Made by a program: the position numbers and the translations under genes | NCBI GenBank assembly: GCA_964642175.1 | Contig: CAZXOK010000007.1 | Coordinates: 1-64,000, forward strand | Reading direction: 5' to 3' | Source of the DNA: JANQGG01 sp964642175 | GTDB lineage: Bacteria > Bacteroidota > Chlorobiia > Chlorobiales > Chloroherpetonaceae | DNA length: 64,000 nt | Notes under the pieces: model-generated | Database searches by the model: none | Seen by the model: only the letters and a program-made list of their open reading frames with translations | What the model was told of the DNA's origin: nothing | In this document: piece by piece, positions 9,560 through 17,613 of the stretch | How positions within the stretch are numbered: position 1 is the stretch's first letter | Layout of the letters: each line of letters opens with the position of its first letter

Positions 9560-9614
9560 TTATGTAATACTTAGGTAAAGCTTATCCGGAGTTTATGCCC
9601 CTTCTTTATGTTTC
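9560..9614 (+). promoter_or_regulatory. Phased TTA array plus -7-like element (LruC 2)
   Basis: TTAT, TTAG, TTAT and TTAT start at 9560, 9571, 9582 and 9593, exactly 11 bp apart. A -7-like TATGTTTC follows at 9607-9614, 14 bp after the last unit start. About 50 bp of this block matches the block at 17519-17573 nearly base for base. An ATG at 9595 lies inside the array and is therefore unlikely to be the true start of the next gene. Confidence 0.72.
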
Positions 9615-9666
9615 GTCAGCAATAAGTTTAATCATGACAACTGAAGTACTTAACTCATTTAGAACT

Positions 9667-11736
9667 ATGAAGACATCTGGAAAAGCAAATCAGCGACAGA
9701 TAAGTTTTACACAATTTCTGATGCCCTTCCTGCTGGTATTTATTATATCGGCCTGCCAGCAACAAGGACCTTACAACTCGGTTGGTGGGGATGCTCCGGC
9801 TGAAAACATGGAAGAAATACAGGTAGCCGAAGATTTTAACTACAATACAACCCAATCTTACCTGGTTAAACTCACCCTTCAGGATGATGATGGTGTGGGA
9901 ATCAGCTCGGTTAAAGTTGGGATTTATGACGATAAGACTACCGAAGGCGGCAATCTGATATCCTCGGGTGTAACTGATGAGCAGGGTAAAGTGGAACTGA
10001 ACCTGTCTCTGCCCGGATACATGGACTCACTGTCTATCCGCCCTGCTTATATGGGCATCTTAAGTGAAGCTTACGTCCCACTCAACAGCGAAGTGATAGA
10101 TTTAACTATAGGTGGTCCGAATGAAACCGTGCTTGAAGTACCGGAAGAAACCACACAGGGGCTTTCAACTAAAGTCGTTATATGGGATAAAGATTGGTAT
10201 TATACCATCGGTGGTTGGGATAGAATGGGTGTTCCCGATTATCTCGAAAAACGCGATAAGCTCAGTAAAGAATTTCTTGAAGATCTGAATACGACATTGC
10301 CTGAATACAAAAAACTTCCAGATTTGCATCCGGAGTATTTTAATGATGAGGATATGAACACCATACTCCAGCAAGATGCCTCTGTATGGGTTACGTTTGT
10401 GCATGAAGGTGTCCTTTGGCAAAACGCCCTGGGTTTCTATACCTACGATCCGGAAAATCCACCGGCTTCTCCGGATGATATAGACTCATTATTCATGGCA
10501 TTTCCGAATGCATCTTATAAGAATAGCGGCGGCGGTTTAAAAAGCGGCGATAAAGTGAAAATTGGTGAGTTTAAAGCCGGAACTGCTATTGGCTGGTTTC
10601 TTGTGCCGGCCAGCTGGTCAAGAAGATACCTAAAAGTGACTAAGTCGCCTTATATCAAATGGTCAACCAAAGCATACAATACATATGCTACAGAAGAGAA
10701 TCGGCAACACATGGTCGCGCTAAAGGATGATTCCCGCGAGCTTATCTTGCTTGGTTTTGAAGACATGACGCGACCAAGAAGTTGGGATGCCGATTTCAAC
10801 GATTGTGTGTTCTATGTAACTACCAGTTCATACTCGGCTGTTAAAACCCAGACCATGCAACGCATGCAAACCAAATCTGATGCCGACAAGGATGGCGTGG
10901 ATGATATTTCCGATGCCTACCCCAACGATCCGGAGCGGGCTTACAACCAGTATTCTCCTGCCAAGGATGTTGATGGCTCACTGGCTTACGAAGATCTCTG
11001 GCCACTAAAAGGGGACTACGATTTTAACGATCTCGTTGTCGACTACAACCATAAACTGGTCTTAAATGCCGAAAATAAAGTGGTTGAAATGGTGAGTACA
11101 TTCAAAACCCGTGCCATTGGTGGTGCTTTTAAGAACGGCTTTGGTTATGTGCTGGATATTGCACCGGACATGGTAAAATCGGTAACGGGTACTCATTTAA
11201 CCGAAAATATCATATCCACAAATGCCAACGGCACAGAATCGGGACAACAAAAAGCCGTAGTCGTGGTCTATGATAATGCGTTTGCTCACATGAGCCCGGT
11301 ATCTGGGTATACCGTAAATGCCGAAAAGGGGAGCCCACAGGTAGAGCCGTTTGTTGCCGAAGTGAAAGTAGATTTTGTAACACCGCTTTCAGCTTCCAGC
11401 CTGGGCAAATCGCCATACCGTGCCTTTATTATATCCAATAAACGCCGGGGATACGAGATTCACCTGCCGGGTGATGCGCCTACAGATCTGTGTGATACAA
11501 AGTTGTTTGGCACCGGTGATGATAACACGAACAAGGGAAGTAAGAATTACTTTAAAACCAAAAAATCGCATCCTTGGGCCATTCATACACCCGAACAGTT
11601 CGATTACCCGGCCGAAAAGAATGATATCGTCAAGGCATTTATCTACCTCAAACAATGGGCCGAAAGTGCCGGAACACGCTACTCGGATTGGTTCAGAAAA
11701 AAATCCAAGTATCGCAACGATAAGATGATCTATTGA
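9667..11736 (+). CDS. LruC-domain lipoprotein 2
   Basis: 689 residues from the ATG at 9667. Upstream in-frame ATGs at 9595 and 9634 exist, but the first lies inside a regulatory array and both add residues before a good lipoprotein signal; from 9667 the lipobox ISAC places Cys at residue 30. It is colinear with the gene at 7383 throughout: regulatory beta-sandwich, DUF4114-like part (GWFLVPASWSRRY; LILLGFEDMTRPRSWDADFN), calcium motif DADKDGVDDISDAYPNDPE and LruC core (YEDLWPLKGDYDFNDLVVDY). The pair is a tandem duplication. It is probably outer-membrane anchored. Two hairpins follow the stop. Confidence 0.88.
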   Translation: MKTSGKANQRQISFTQFLMPFLLVFIISACQQQGPYNSVGGDAPAENMEEIQVAEDFNYNTTQSYLVKLTLQDDDGVGISSVKVGIYDDKTTEGGNLISSGVTDEQGKVELNLSLPGYMDSLSIRPAYMGILSEAYVPLNSEVIDLTIGGPNETVLEVPEETTQGLSTKVVIWDKDWYYTIGGWDRMGVPDYLEKRDKLSKEFLEDLNTTLPEYKKLPDLHPEYFNDEDMNTILQQDASVWVTFVHEGVLWQNALGFYTYDPENPPASPDDIDSLFMAFPNASYKNSGGGLKSGDKVKIGEFKAGTAIGWFLVPASWSRRYLKVTKSPYIKWSTKAYNTYATEENRQHMVALKDDSRELILLGFEDMTRPRSWDADFNDCVFYVTTSSYSAVKTQTMQRMQTKSDADKDGVDDISDAYPNDPERAYNQYSPAKDVDGSLAYEDLWPLKGDYDFNDLVVDYNHKLVLNAENKVVEMVSTFKTRAIGGAFKNGFGYVLDIAPDMVKSVTGTHLTENIISTNANGTESGQQKAVVVVYDNAFAHMSPVSGYTVNAEKGSPQVEPFVAEVKVDFVTPLSASSLGKSPYRAFIISNKRRGYEIHLPGDAPTDLCDTKLFGTGDDNTNKGSKNYFKTKKSHPWAIHTPEQFDYPAEKNDIVKAFIYLKQWAESAGTRYSDWFRKKSKYRNDKMIY

Positions 11737-11750
11737 TCAAAAGAACTTAC

Positions 11751-11818
11751 CAGGGCAAGTCGCCCGAAGCACTTGCCCTGATACAACACTAAGCCCTTTC
11801 CAGCTAACGGAAAGGGCT
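11751..11818 (+). terminator. Tandem hairpins after LruC 2
   Basis: Two perfect 10-bp stems in a row: CAGGGCAAGT/ACTTGCCCTG (11751-11760, 11771-11780) and AGCCCTTTCC/GGAAAGGGCT (11792-11801, 11809-11818). Neither has a long T-run, so termination is likely but not classical; RNA-end protection is an alternative. Confidence 0.65.
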
Positions 11819-11927
11819 CTCCATTTATTAAAAAACCCTGCTAACCATATCTTACCACACCATACAGATAAAATACCATATCTATTTATAAATAAATTAA
11901 TTAAGTCGTTTCATATAACAGAATGGG

Positions 11928-11974
11928 TTAGTAATAACTTATGTAGAGATCATAAAATCCTTATGAGTAATTTG
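11928..11974 (+). promoter_or_regulatory. Phased TTA array before the broken LamG gene
   Basis: TTAG, TTAT, TCAT and TTAT start at 11928, 11939, 11950 and 11961, 11 bp apart. The first unit (TTAGTAATAAC) closely matches the first units at 17519 and 9560. The last unit ends 53 bp before the start at 12025, as at the other arrays. The -7 element is less clear here (TAATTTG at 11968, overlapping the last unit). An intact array in front of a broken gene suggests the inactivation is recent or the gene is not truly dead. Confidence 0.6.
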
Positions 11975-12024
11975 ATTGTATCCGGACTCATAAAAAACAC
12001 AAAACATTTACATAAGGAGAACAC

Positions 12025-14649
12025 ATGAAATACGTTTTAACCCTCGTTATCTTACTTACTTTTGCCTCTTCATCAATGGCCCAAAATAATTGCTTGGAAT
12101 TTGATGGCACAAATGATTATGTCAATTGCGGGATAAATCAATCCGCATTTGGAGCTGATTTCACCATTTCGGCATGGGTTTATCCCACCGTAGAAATGAA
12201 TTATCATGGAATTGGGGGCAGTACCGGTGGGCCTAGTGGTATTGTTTTTGGACAGTATAATACTTCGGGATAGCAGTTTACCTTTGGTAATGGGTCAGGT
12301 TTTGAAACGGGTGTAACTGTCCCACTAACTTTAAATAAATGGAATTATGTAAGTATGATTATCAGCAGTTCGAATTACATAAAAGTCTATGTAAATGGAG
12401 TTTTGGCTGGAGAAAACAACTTAATTGGAGCCTTTTCACCCTGGAATGATTTCAATATTGGGATGACCTATCCTGATTCACAAAATAGATATTTTAAAGG
12501 TAAAATTGATGCGGTCAGGATATGGAATGACATACGCACGGAGACAGAGATTCGTCAGAATATGTACCGGGAATTACCCAATCCTTCCGGTGAGACAAAT
12601 TTGATTGCCTATTATAAATTTAATGAAACCAGTGGCACATCAGCAACCGATACCAAAGGCAGTTATGATGGAACACTTACTAATTTCGGAGGGCAATCTG
12701 GTTATTGGCAAACTTCACGAGCTATGTTCGGCCCCAAAAATGCATTGGCTGTTGACGGAAGCAATGATTTTATTTCTATTCCGGGATCTGCTGCGAATAC
12801 ATCAAGCTCTTTTACCACTGAATTTTGGTTGAAAATGGATAGGCGTCCTGTTTTTTTTTAAGGAATCTTTGATAAAAATGCTGAGACTAATAGAAATTGG
12901 TATTTCTTTACAATACAAAATGTTTATGGGGCAATGTTTGCAATTGGTGGAGTTCAATTGTGGTTTGGCATTGATGGTGATAATTGGCATCACGTTGCTG
13001 GCAGTTATGTTGGAAGTGAAATGAAAGTGTATGTAGATGGAAAATTTGTTTCTTCTGCAAATGCAACCATGACCTTAGACGCCTCAATACCTATTACAAT
13101 AGGGCAACGACAAAGCTCTCCTCAAAGATATTTTAATGGTAGGATCGATGAAGTACGAATATGGGATGACGTAAGAACAGAAGCTGAAATCAGAGAAAAT
13201 ATGTGTAAGACATTAACCGGTAATGAAGCAAACCTTGTGGCATACTACTCATGCGATAATACCACTGGAACTATACTTCAGGATTTCAGTGGAAATGCCA
13301 ATAATGGGACCTTAACAAATATGGATGATTCAGACTGGGTAACTTCTGATGCCTTTAACACCTGGCTTAATACCAGCTCAAGCACATGGAGTGAGGCTTA
13401 AAACTGGAGCAGTGGCAGTGCGCCTTCATCAACCGACAACCTGCGTATTTATGCTTACAGTGGCGGCGTTAATCCAACCTTAGACGGATCACCGACCCTG
13501 AAAAACATCTACCTGGGCTCCGGAACTACGCTTTCATTAACATCTGGTTTTACCCTGAATGGAAATTTATTTCTGGACAACGATTTAGATCTTAACGGCC
13601 AGGTAATTTCTCTCGGTACAAACGGCCAGCTTATAGAAAGCCCGGGGAATACCCTGATTAATTCCAATGGAAACGCTACTGTAACCCAGACTCTAAGTGG
13701 CATCACATCAGAGAATGTTGGAGGGCTTGGTGCAGAAATTACAACAGCCGGCAATATGGGTTCAACCACAATTACACGCTCACATGGCCAGCAAACCGGA
13801 AATGGAAATCAAAGCATATTGCGCACTTACGATATCTCTCCAACCAACAACTCGGAATTAAACGCAACCCTTGTGTTCCATTACGACGACTCCGAGCTCA
13901 ACGGCCTGGATGAATCCACCCTGATCCTATATTGCTCTGTAGATGGCGGCTCAACATGGCAACCTATGGGTGGCTCGGTAAATACAACCGAAAACACGAT
14001 TACGTTATCCGGTATTACCTCATTTTCACGTTGGACCGCTGGCGGCACCGGCGATAATGCACTACCTGTAGAATTAAGCTCGTTTAATGGCAAAAACACC
14101 TCATCTGGAATAAAACTGAACTGGCTAACCTAAACCGAAACAGATAATGCCGGATTCATCCTGCTCAGAGATGGTGTGGAAGTGGCCAGCTATGAAAATA
14201 CGGATGCTTTAAAAGGACATGGGACTACCAACCAGGCTCAAAGCTACACCTACATTGATAATGATGTTACGCTGGATGCCTCTTATACCTACCAACTCGT
14301 AAGCATGGACTACTCGGGCTTGCGGCATAGTTACCCGCAATCTGTGGAAGTTACAGTCACACAAGCACCAGATGGTTCCGGTAAAGCATATGAGTATGCC
14401 CTGAGCCAAAACTATCCCAACCCGTTCAATCCAGGCACCACCATTCGGTTTACCATGAAAACCGATGGCCTGGCCTCTGTAAAAGTCTTTGATTTTCTTG
14501 GCCGAAATGTTTTTGAAAAGACTTTGGAGGCTAAAAAAGGTGAAAACAGCCTGTATTTTAATGCCGAAAACCTCACGAGCGGCATCTATTTTTATCAGCT
14601 CAGTGCTAAAGGGTTCAGCAAAACCATGAAAATGCTGTTGGTTAAATAA
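12025..14649 (+). pseudogene. LamG-repeat T9SS-exported protein with four in-frame stops
   Basis: One continuous reading frame of 875 codons interrupted by TAG at 12271, TAA at 12859, TAA at 13399 and TAA at 14131, with no frameshift: translation across each stop continues the same domains. Signal peptide MKYVLTLVILLTFASSSMAQ, LamG/concanavalin-like domain 1 (ends near 12560), domain 2 (12740-13250, with RIDEVRIWDDVRTEAEIREN), a beta-rich linker, then a C-terminal T9SS sorting domain (QNYPNPFNPGTTIRF; GIYFYQLSAKG) ending at 14649. It would be a secreted carbohydrate- or surface-binding adhesin. By comparison with related proteins the stops at 13399 and 14131 plausibly replace Ser and Gln codons. 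The LamG half is visibly more AT-rich than the C-terminal half. Confidence 0.82.
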
Positions 14650-14677
14650 GCCTTTTAGTTCCACAACCGATTTTATA

Positions 14678-14706
14678 AGCAGGTCCACACAGGCCTGTTT
14701 TTTTTT
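14678..14706 (+). terminator. Rho-independent terminator
   Basis: Stem AGCAGG/CCTGTT (one G-U pair) with a 10-base loop, running into about nine T residues, 28 bp after the LamG/T9SS reading frame ends. Confidence 0.7.
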
Positions 14707-14736
14707 GCTTCTTAACTTTCATCCAGGCCAAAACTC

Positions 14737-14791
14737 TTAGAAAACAATTAGGTGATTCTAAGTATATGCTTAGAGCGACTATGTATAATCC
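14737..14791 (+). promoter_or_regulatory. Phased TTA array plus -7-like element (GLUG gene)
   Basis: TTAG, TTAG, TAAG and TTAG start at 14737, 14748, 14759 and 14770, 11 bp apart; a -7-like TATAATCC begins at 14784, 14 bp after the last unit start. The second unit (TTAGGTGATTC) differs from the second unit at 17530 (TTAGGTAATTC) by one base. The last unit ends 61 bp before the start codon at 14842. Confidence 0.7.
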
Positions 14792-14841
14792 GATAGAGTT
14801 TTAGAATCAACTATAATCAACCAAATGGTCTTGGAAATGCT

Positions 14842-16083
14842 ATGAAACACATATTAACCTTAACCGCAATCGTGCTGATGATGCTTTTGGTTCAAACATC
14901 GCACGCTCAAGTCGTTCAAAAGCCTTCAGGCGCCGGGCTTGAACATGATCCTTATAAGGTTTCATCCCTTGAACACCTTTGCTGGATATCTGAAAATCCT
15001 GAATCCTGGAGCAGCTACTTTGTTCAGACCGCATCTATAAACGCCTCAAATACGAAGTTCTGGAATGAGGCCGATCATGATAACAATCCTAAAACCAAGG
15101 TTCGGCCCATGGGATTTTCACCTATAGGTAAAAATGCCTTGCAGGACTTTACTGGCTCTTATAACGGGCAAAACCACGTGATCGAAAATCTCTATATCAA
15201 CCGACCGATACAAAACAATGTTGGTTTGTTTGGGTATGTCCAGACTTATTCACATAAAAAATCCATCAGAAACGTGCGCCTGGTCAATGTCAAGATCACC
15301 GGAAAAACCAACGTGGGCGGATTAATGGGTTTCAACAACCACACCCGTGTTGAGCATTGTTTTGTTTCAGGAAATGTCCAGGGTGAGCAATCACTTTGCG
15401 GCGGATTGATTGGCGAAATGACCTACCATGCATCAGTATCCGGTTCAACTTTTCATGGTACTGTAACGGGTTGGGGTGATCATATTGGCGGATTGGTCGG
15501 TAAATGCAAAAAATCTGTTATAGAACGTTCTACCGCTAAAGGCGGCGTGTCGGGCTATGGTAATAACGTAGGTGGTTTGATCGGTCTTGCCGACAACTCC
15601 GAAATTAAGCTAAATTATACCAATGCCAAAGTCAGCGCCAAAGGTGGCCATACCGGCGGGCTTTTAGGCTATATGAAAAGATCAACCTTAAACAACAGCT
15701 ACTCAACCGGCGCACTTTCAGGGAGCTGGATCGTGGGTGGTGCTGTTGGGTATGCTGCCGACAGCCGAATAAGCAATATATACGCTGCTTTAAAAACAGA
15801 GGGCCAGGCCCATGTCGGTGGGTTTATAGGCGTGTTCAACAATTCTAATATCCAACACTCGTTCTGGGATATGGATATTTCAGGACAGCTCTTCAGTAAT
15901 AGCGGCCAGGGAAAAAACACCCGGGAAATGCTTAGTAAAAATGGCTTTACAGATTGGGATTTTACTAATATCTGGAAGATCAATCCAAACGTTTCTTATC
16001 CGGGGTTTATCTGGCAGAACCAACTACCAAAACCAACCCATTCAAACGACTCTGAAAACAATCTGTTTGTAGATCTCAAGTAA
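14842..16083 (+). CDS. Secreted GLUG-repeat protein
   Basis: 413 residues with a signal peptide (hydrophobic core about 5-20, cleavage near SHAQ/VVQ at residue 22-23). Residues about 95-330 hold successive GLUG-type repeats (VGGLMGF, CGGLIGE, IGGLVGK, VGGLIGL, TGGLLGY, VGGAVGY, VGGFIGV), which build a beta-solenoid in adhesins and IgA-protease-like surface proteins. The C-terminal FTDWDFTNIWKINPNVSYPG is the usual ending of GLUG units. There is no membrane anchor and no obvious T9SS sorting domain. It probably acts as a surface or matrix adhesin. It is monocistronic: phased TTA promoter upstream, terminator downstream. Confidence 0.88.
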   Translation: MKHILTLTAIVLMMLLVQTSHAQVVQKPSGAGLEHDPYKVSSLEHLCWISENPESWSSYFVQTASINASNTKFWNEADHDNNPKTKVRPMGFSPIGKNALQDFTGSYNGQNHVIENLYINRPIQNNVGLFGYVQTYSHKKSIRNVRLVNVKITGKTNVGGLMGFNNHTRVEHCFVSGNVQGEQSLCGGLIGEMTYHASVSGSTFHGTVTGWGDHIGGLVGKCKKSVIERSTAKGGVSGYGNNVGGLIGLADNSEIKLNYTNAKVSAKGGHTGGLLGYMKRSTLNNSYSTGALSGSWIVGGAVGYAADSRISNIYAALKTEGQAHVGGFIGVFNNSNIQHSFWDMDISGQLFSNSGQGKNTREMLSKNGFTDWDFTNIWKINPNVSYPGFIWQNQLPKPTHSNDSENNLFVDLK

Positions 16084-16106
16084 CGCAATCAGATGTAAAA
16101 AGATAA

Positions 16107-16130
16107 AAGCAGGCTAAGCCTGCTTTTTTT
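16107..16130 (+). terminator. Rho-independent terminator
   Basis: AAGCAGG/CCTGCTT stem (up to nine pairs with a minimal loop) followed by seven T residues, 23 bp after the GLUG gene stop. Confidence 0.88.
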
Positions 16131-16210
16131 GATCTCACCTCTCTAAAAACCCCCGGATTCAACAAAAAATATGCTGTAATACGCAGATTTATTAAAAAAT
16201 AATTGAATGG

Positions 16211-16266
16211 TTAAAGTCTACTTAACCCTAAGCTAAGAAAAGAGTTATGTCGGGTGGGTAAGTTAG
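16211..16266 (+). promoter_or_regulatory. Phased TTA array plus -7-like element (lipoprotein gene)
   Basis: TTAA, TTAA and CTAA start at 16211, 16222 and 16233, 11 bp apart; the fourth position at 16244 reads GTTATG, one base out of register. A -7-like TAAGTTAG begins at 16259, 14-15 bp after the last unit. The start codon at 16309 lies 54 bp after the array. Confidence 0.65.
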
Positions 16267-16308
16267 AGATGAATAAATAAACATGCCAAGATTAGAAAGT
16301 GGTGAAAT

Positions 16309-17493
16309 ATGAAACCGAATACATCAAAACCTTTGACAAGCGCAACACCAAAACCACGGGTACTGAGTGTTATTTTGGGACTGCTTGTTGCGCTCATGCT
16401 CAATACATCCTGCAAAACCAATTCCATGAGTTTGCAACATACTCATGCAGCTCAGGATGCCGAATCCATGCATGCCGAAATGGTCTTTAATGTTAAGAGC
16501 AATGCCGGTTGCGATGTGGCAGGTACGCCTATTATCATCACAAAATTAGATGGTACGATTGTAGCAACCGGACTTACCGATGGTTCTGGCAGATGTTTAA
16601 CCCAGGTTCGCTTAACCGAAACCCAGTCCCTGATTGCACGTGCAGTTGTACATGGTGTGGAGTGTGTCAAACATCTGGGTGAAACATCACTGACTGAGCC
16701 TGTTGTTTTTGATGGCAATGGCCTGGAATTGGATTTTGATGCTATTGATGTTGAAAAACTCATGGCCTATCCCTTGCTGAACAAAATTAACCAAACCCTT
16801 GGGTTAAGATCATCTGTTATGGATGAACAAGACATCAACCTGCCGGTAAGCTACTCAAGTGAAGTTTATAGCATCTTATCGGAAAAGCATGTTGAACAGA
16901 CCCGGTGGCAGACTTTAGAAGTCCTTGAAGATGATGCGTATTCCAAAGCCATTGAGATCGGCTTCGACTTCCCGTTTTACAATCAAACCTACCGGAAGCT
17001 GTACATCTCGTCAAACGGATTCATCGGGTTTGAGCCATCTGAATGCTACAATTTACCACTGAATATGCCTATAGGCTCCACACTCAATAACAATTGCACC
17101 ACCGGGCAAAAAGCCGCTGCCCCAAGAGCAATAATTGCCTGGTGCTGGGACGATCTGAAACCCGGTCCTGATACCCAAATTGGAATTTCCAGAAGCCAGA
17201 AAGCCATCAGCATAAAGTTTGATGCATTTACCCGCGTAGGTTCAAGTGCGCCGATTTCAGCTGTTCTCACCTTAAACCAGTTCGGCGATATTGATATCTA
17301 TTACACCTCCGTGGATAAAGCCTTTGAAACCAGAAGCTGCACTGTTGGGCTTCAGGACACAGAACTGACTTATGGCCTGCAAACGGCTTATAACCAGCCC
17401 TTTATTAAAAAAGATATGGGAATCAGTTATCGCCAGGAAAACATCGAAGACCGAGTGGTTTCAACAGTGGAATTGGGCTTTAATCAACCCTGA
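16309..17493 (+). CDS. Predicted surface lipoprotein, nidogen-like domain
   Basis: 394 residues. Long basic N-region, hydrophobic core (about 19-31) and lipobox LNTSC with Cys35. Residues about 60-150 form a regulatory-like beta-sandwich with several Cys. From about 195 a second domain begins with IGFDFPFYNQTYRKLYIS and continues through SSNGFIGFE, APRAIIAWCWDDLKPG and ALTLNQFGDIDIYY-like strands, as in nidogen-like/secreted beta-sandwich modules of FCB surface proteins. The role is unknown; adhesion or matrix binding is plausible. It stands alone between a terminator and the multi-PAS kinase and has its own phased TTA promoter. Confidence 0.75.
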   Translation: MKPNTSKPLTSATPKPRVLSVILGLLVALMLNTSCKTNSMSLQHTHAAQDAESMHAEMVFNVKSNAGCDVAGTPIIITKLDGTIVATGLTDGSGRCLTQVRLTETQSLIARAVVHGVECVKHLGETSLTEPVVFDGNGLELDFDAIDVEKLMAYPLLNKINQTLGLRSSVMDEQDINLPVSYSSEVYSILSEKHVEQTRWQTLEVLEDDAYSKAIEIGFDFPFYNQTYRKLYISSNGFIGFEPSECYNLPLNMPIGSTLNNNCTTGQKAAAPRAIIAWCWDDLKPGPDTQIGISRSQKAISIKFDAFTRVGSSAPISAVLTLNQFGDIDIYYTSVDKAFETRSCTVGLQDTELTYGLQTAYNQPFIKKDMGISYRQENIEDRVVSTVELGFNQP

Positions 17494-17518
17494 GACGGGC
17501 TGAAGGTCTGAGCTATAA

Positions 17519-17573
17519 TTAGTAAATACTTAGGTAATTCTTACCCAGTTCATAGCCCCCGGATGTATGTTCC
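17519..17573 (+). promoter_or_regulatory. Phased TTA array plus -7-like element (multi-PAS kinase)
   Basis: TTAG, TTAG, TTAC and ATAG start at 17519, 17530, 17541 and 17552, 11 bp apart; TATGTTCC at 17566-17573 is the -7-like element, 14 bp after the last unit start, the same spacing as at 9607. Extended similarity to 9560-9614 goes beyond the TTA tetrads (ACTTAGGTAA, CTTA, GCCCC, TATGTT). Confidence 0.72.
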
Positions 17574-17613
17574 AGTGTAAAACAGGAAATACATCTCATA
17601 AAATGTGACTATC

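Noticed and set aside
9560..9603. Phased TTA array as a small CRISPR or iteron origin
   Set aside because: Units are 11 bp with only a 4-base core, occur singly before many genes at fixed distance, and no cas, dnaA or rep gene is present.
9595..9666. Upstream ATG start (9595) for the second LruC lipoprotein
   Set aside because: It lies inside the phased promoter array and would bury the lipoprotein signal 24 residues from the N-terminus.
12025..14649. Stop-codon reassignment as the explanation for the broken LamG gene
   Set aside because: Intact genes throughout the window end at TAA, TAG or TGA with sensible C-termini, so these codons work as stops here.
12025..14649. Diversity-generating retroelement target
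   Set aside because: No reverse transcriptase, template repeat or adenine-biased substitution pattern is visible in the window.
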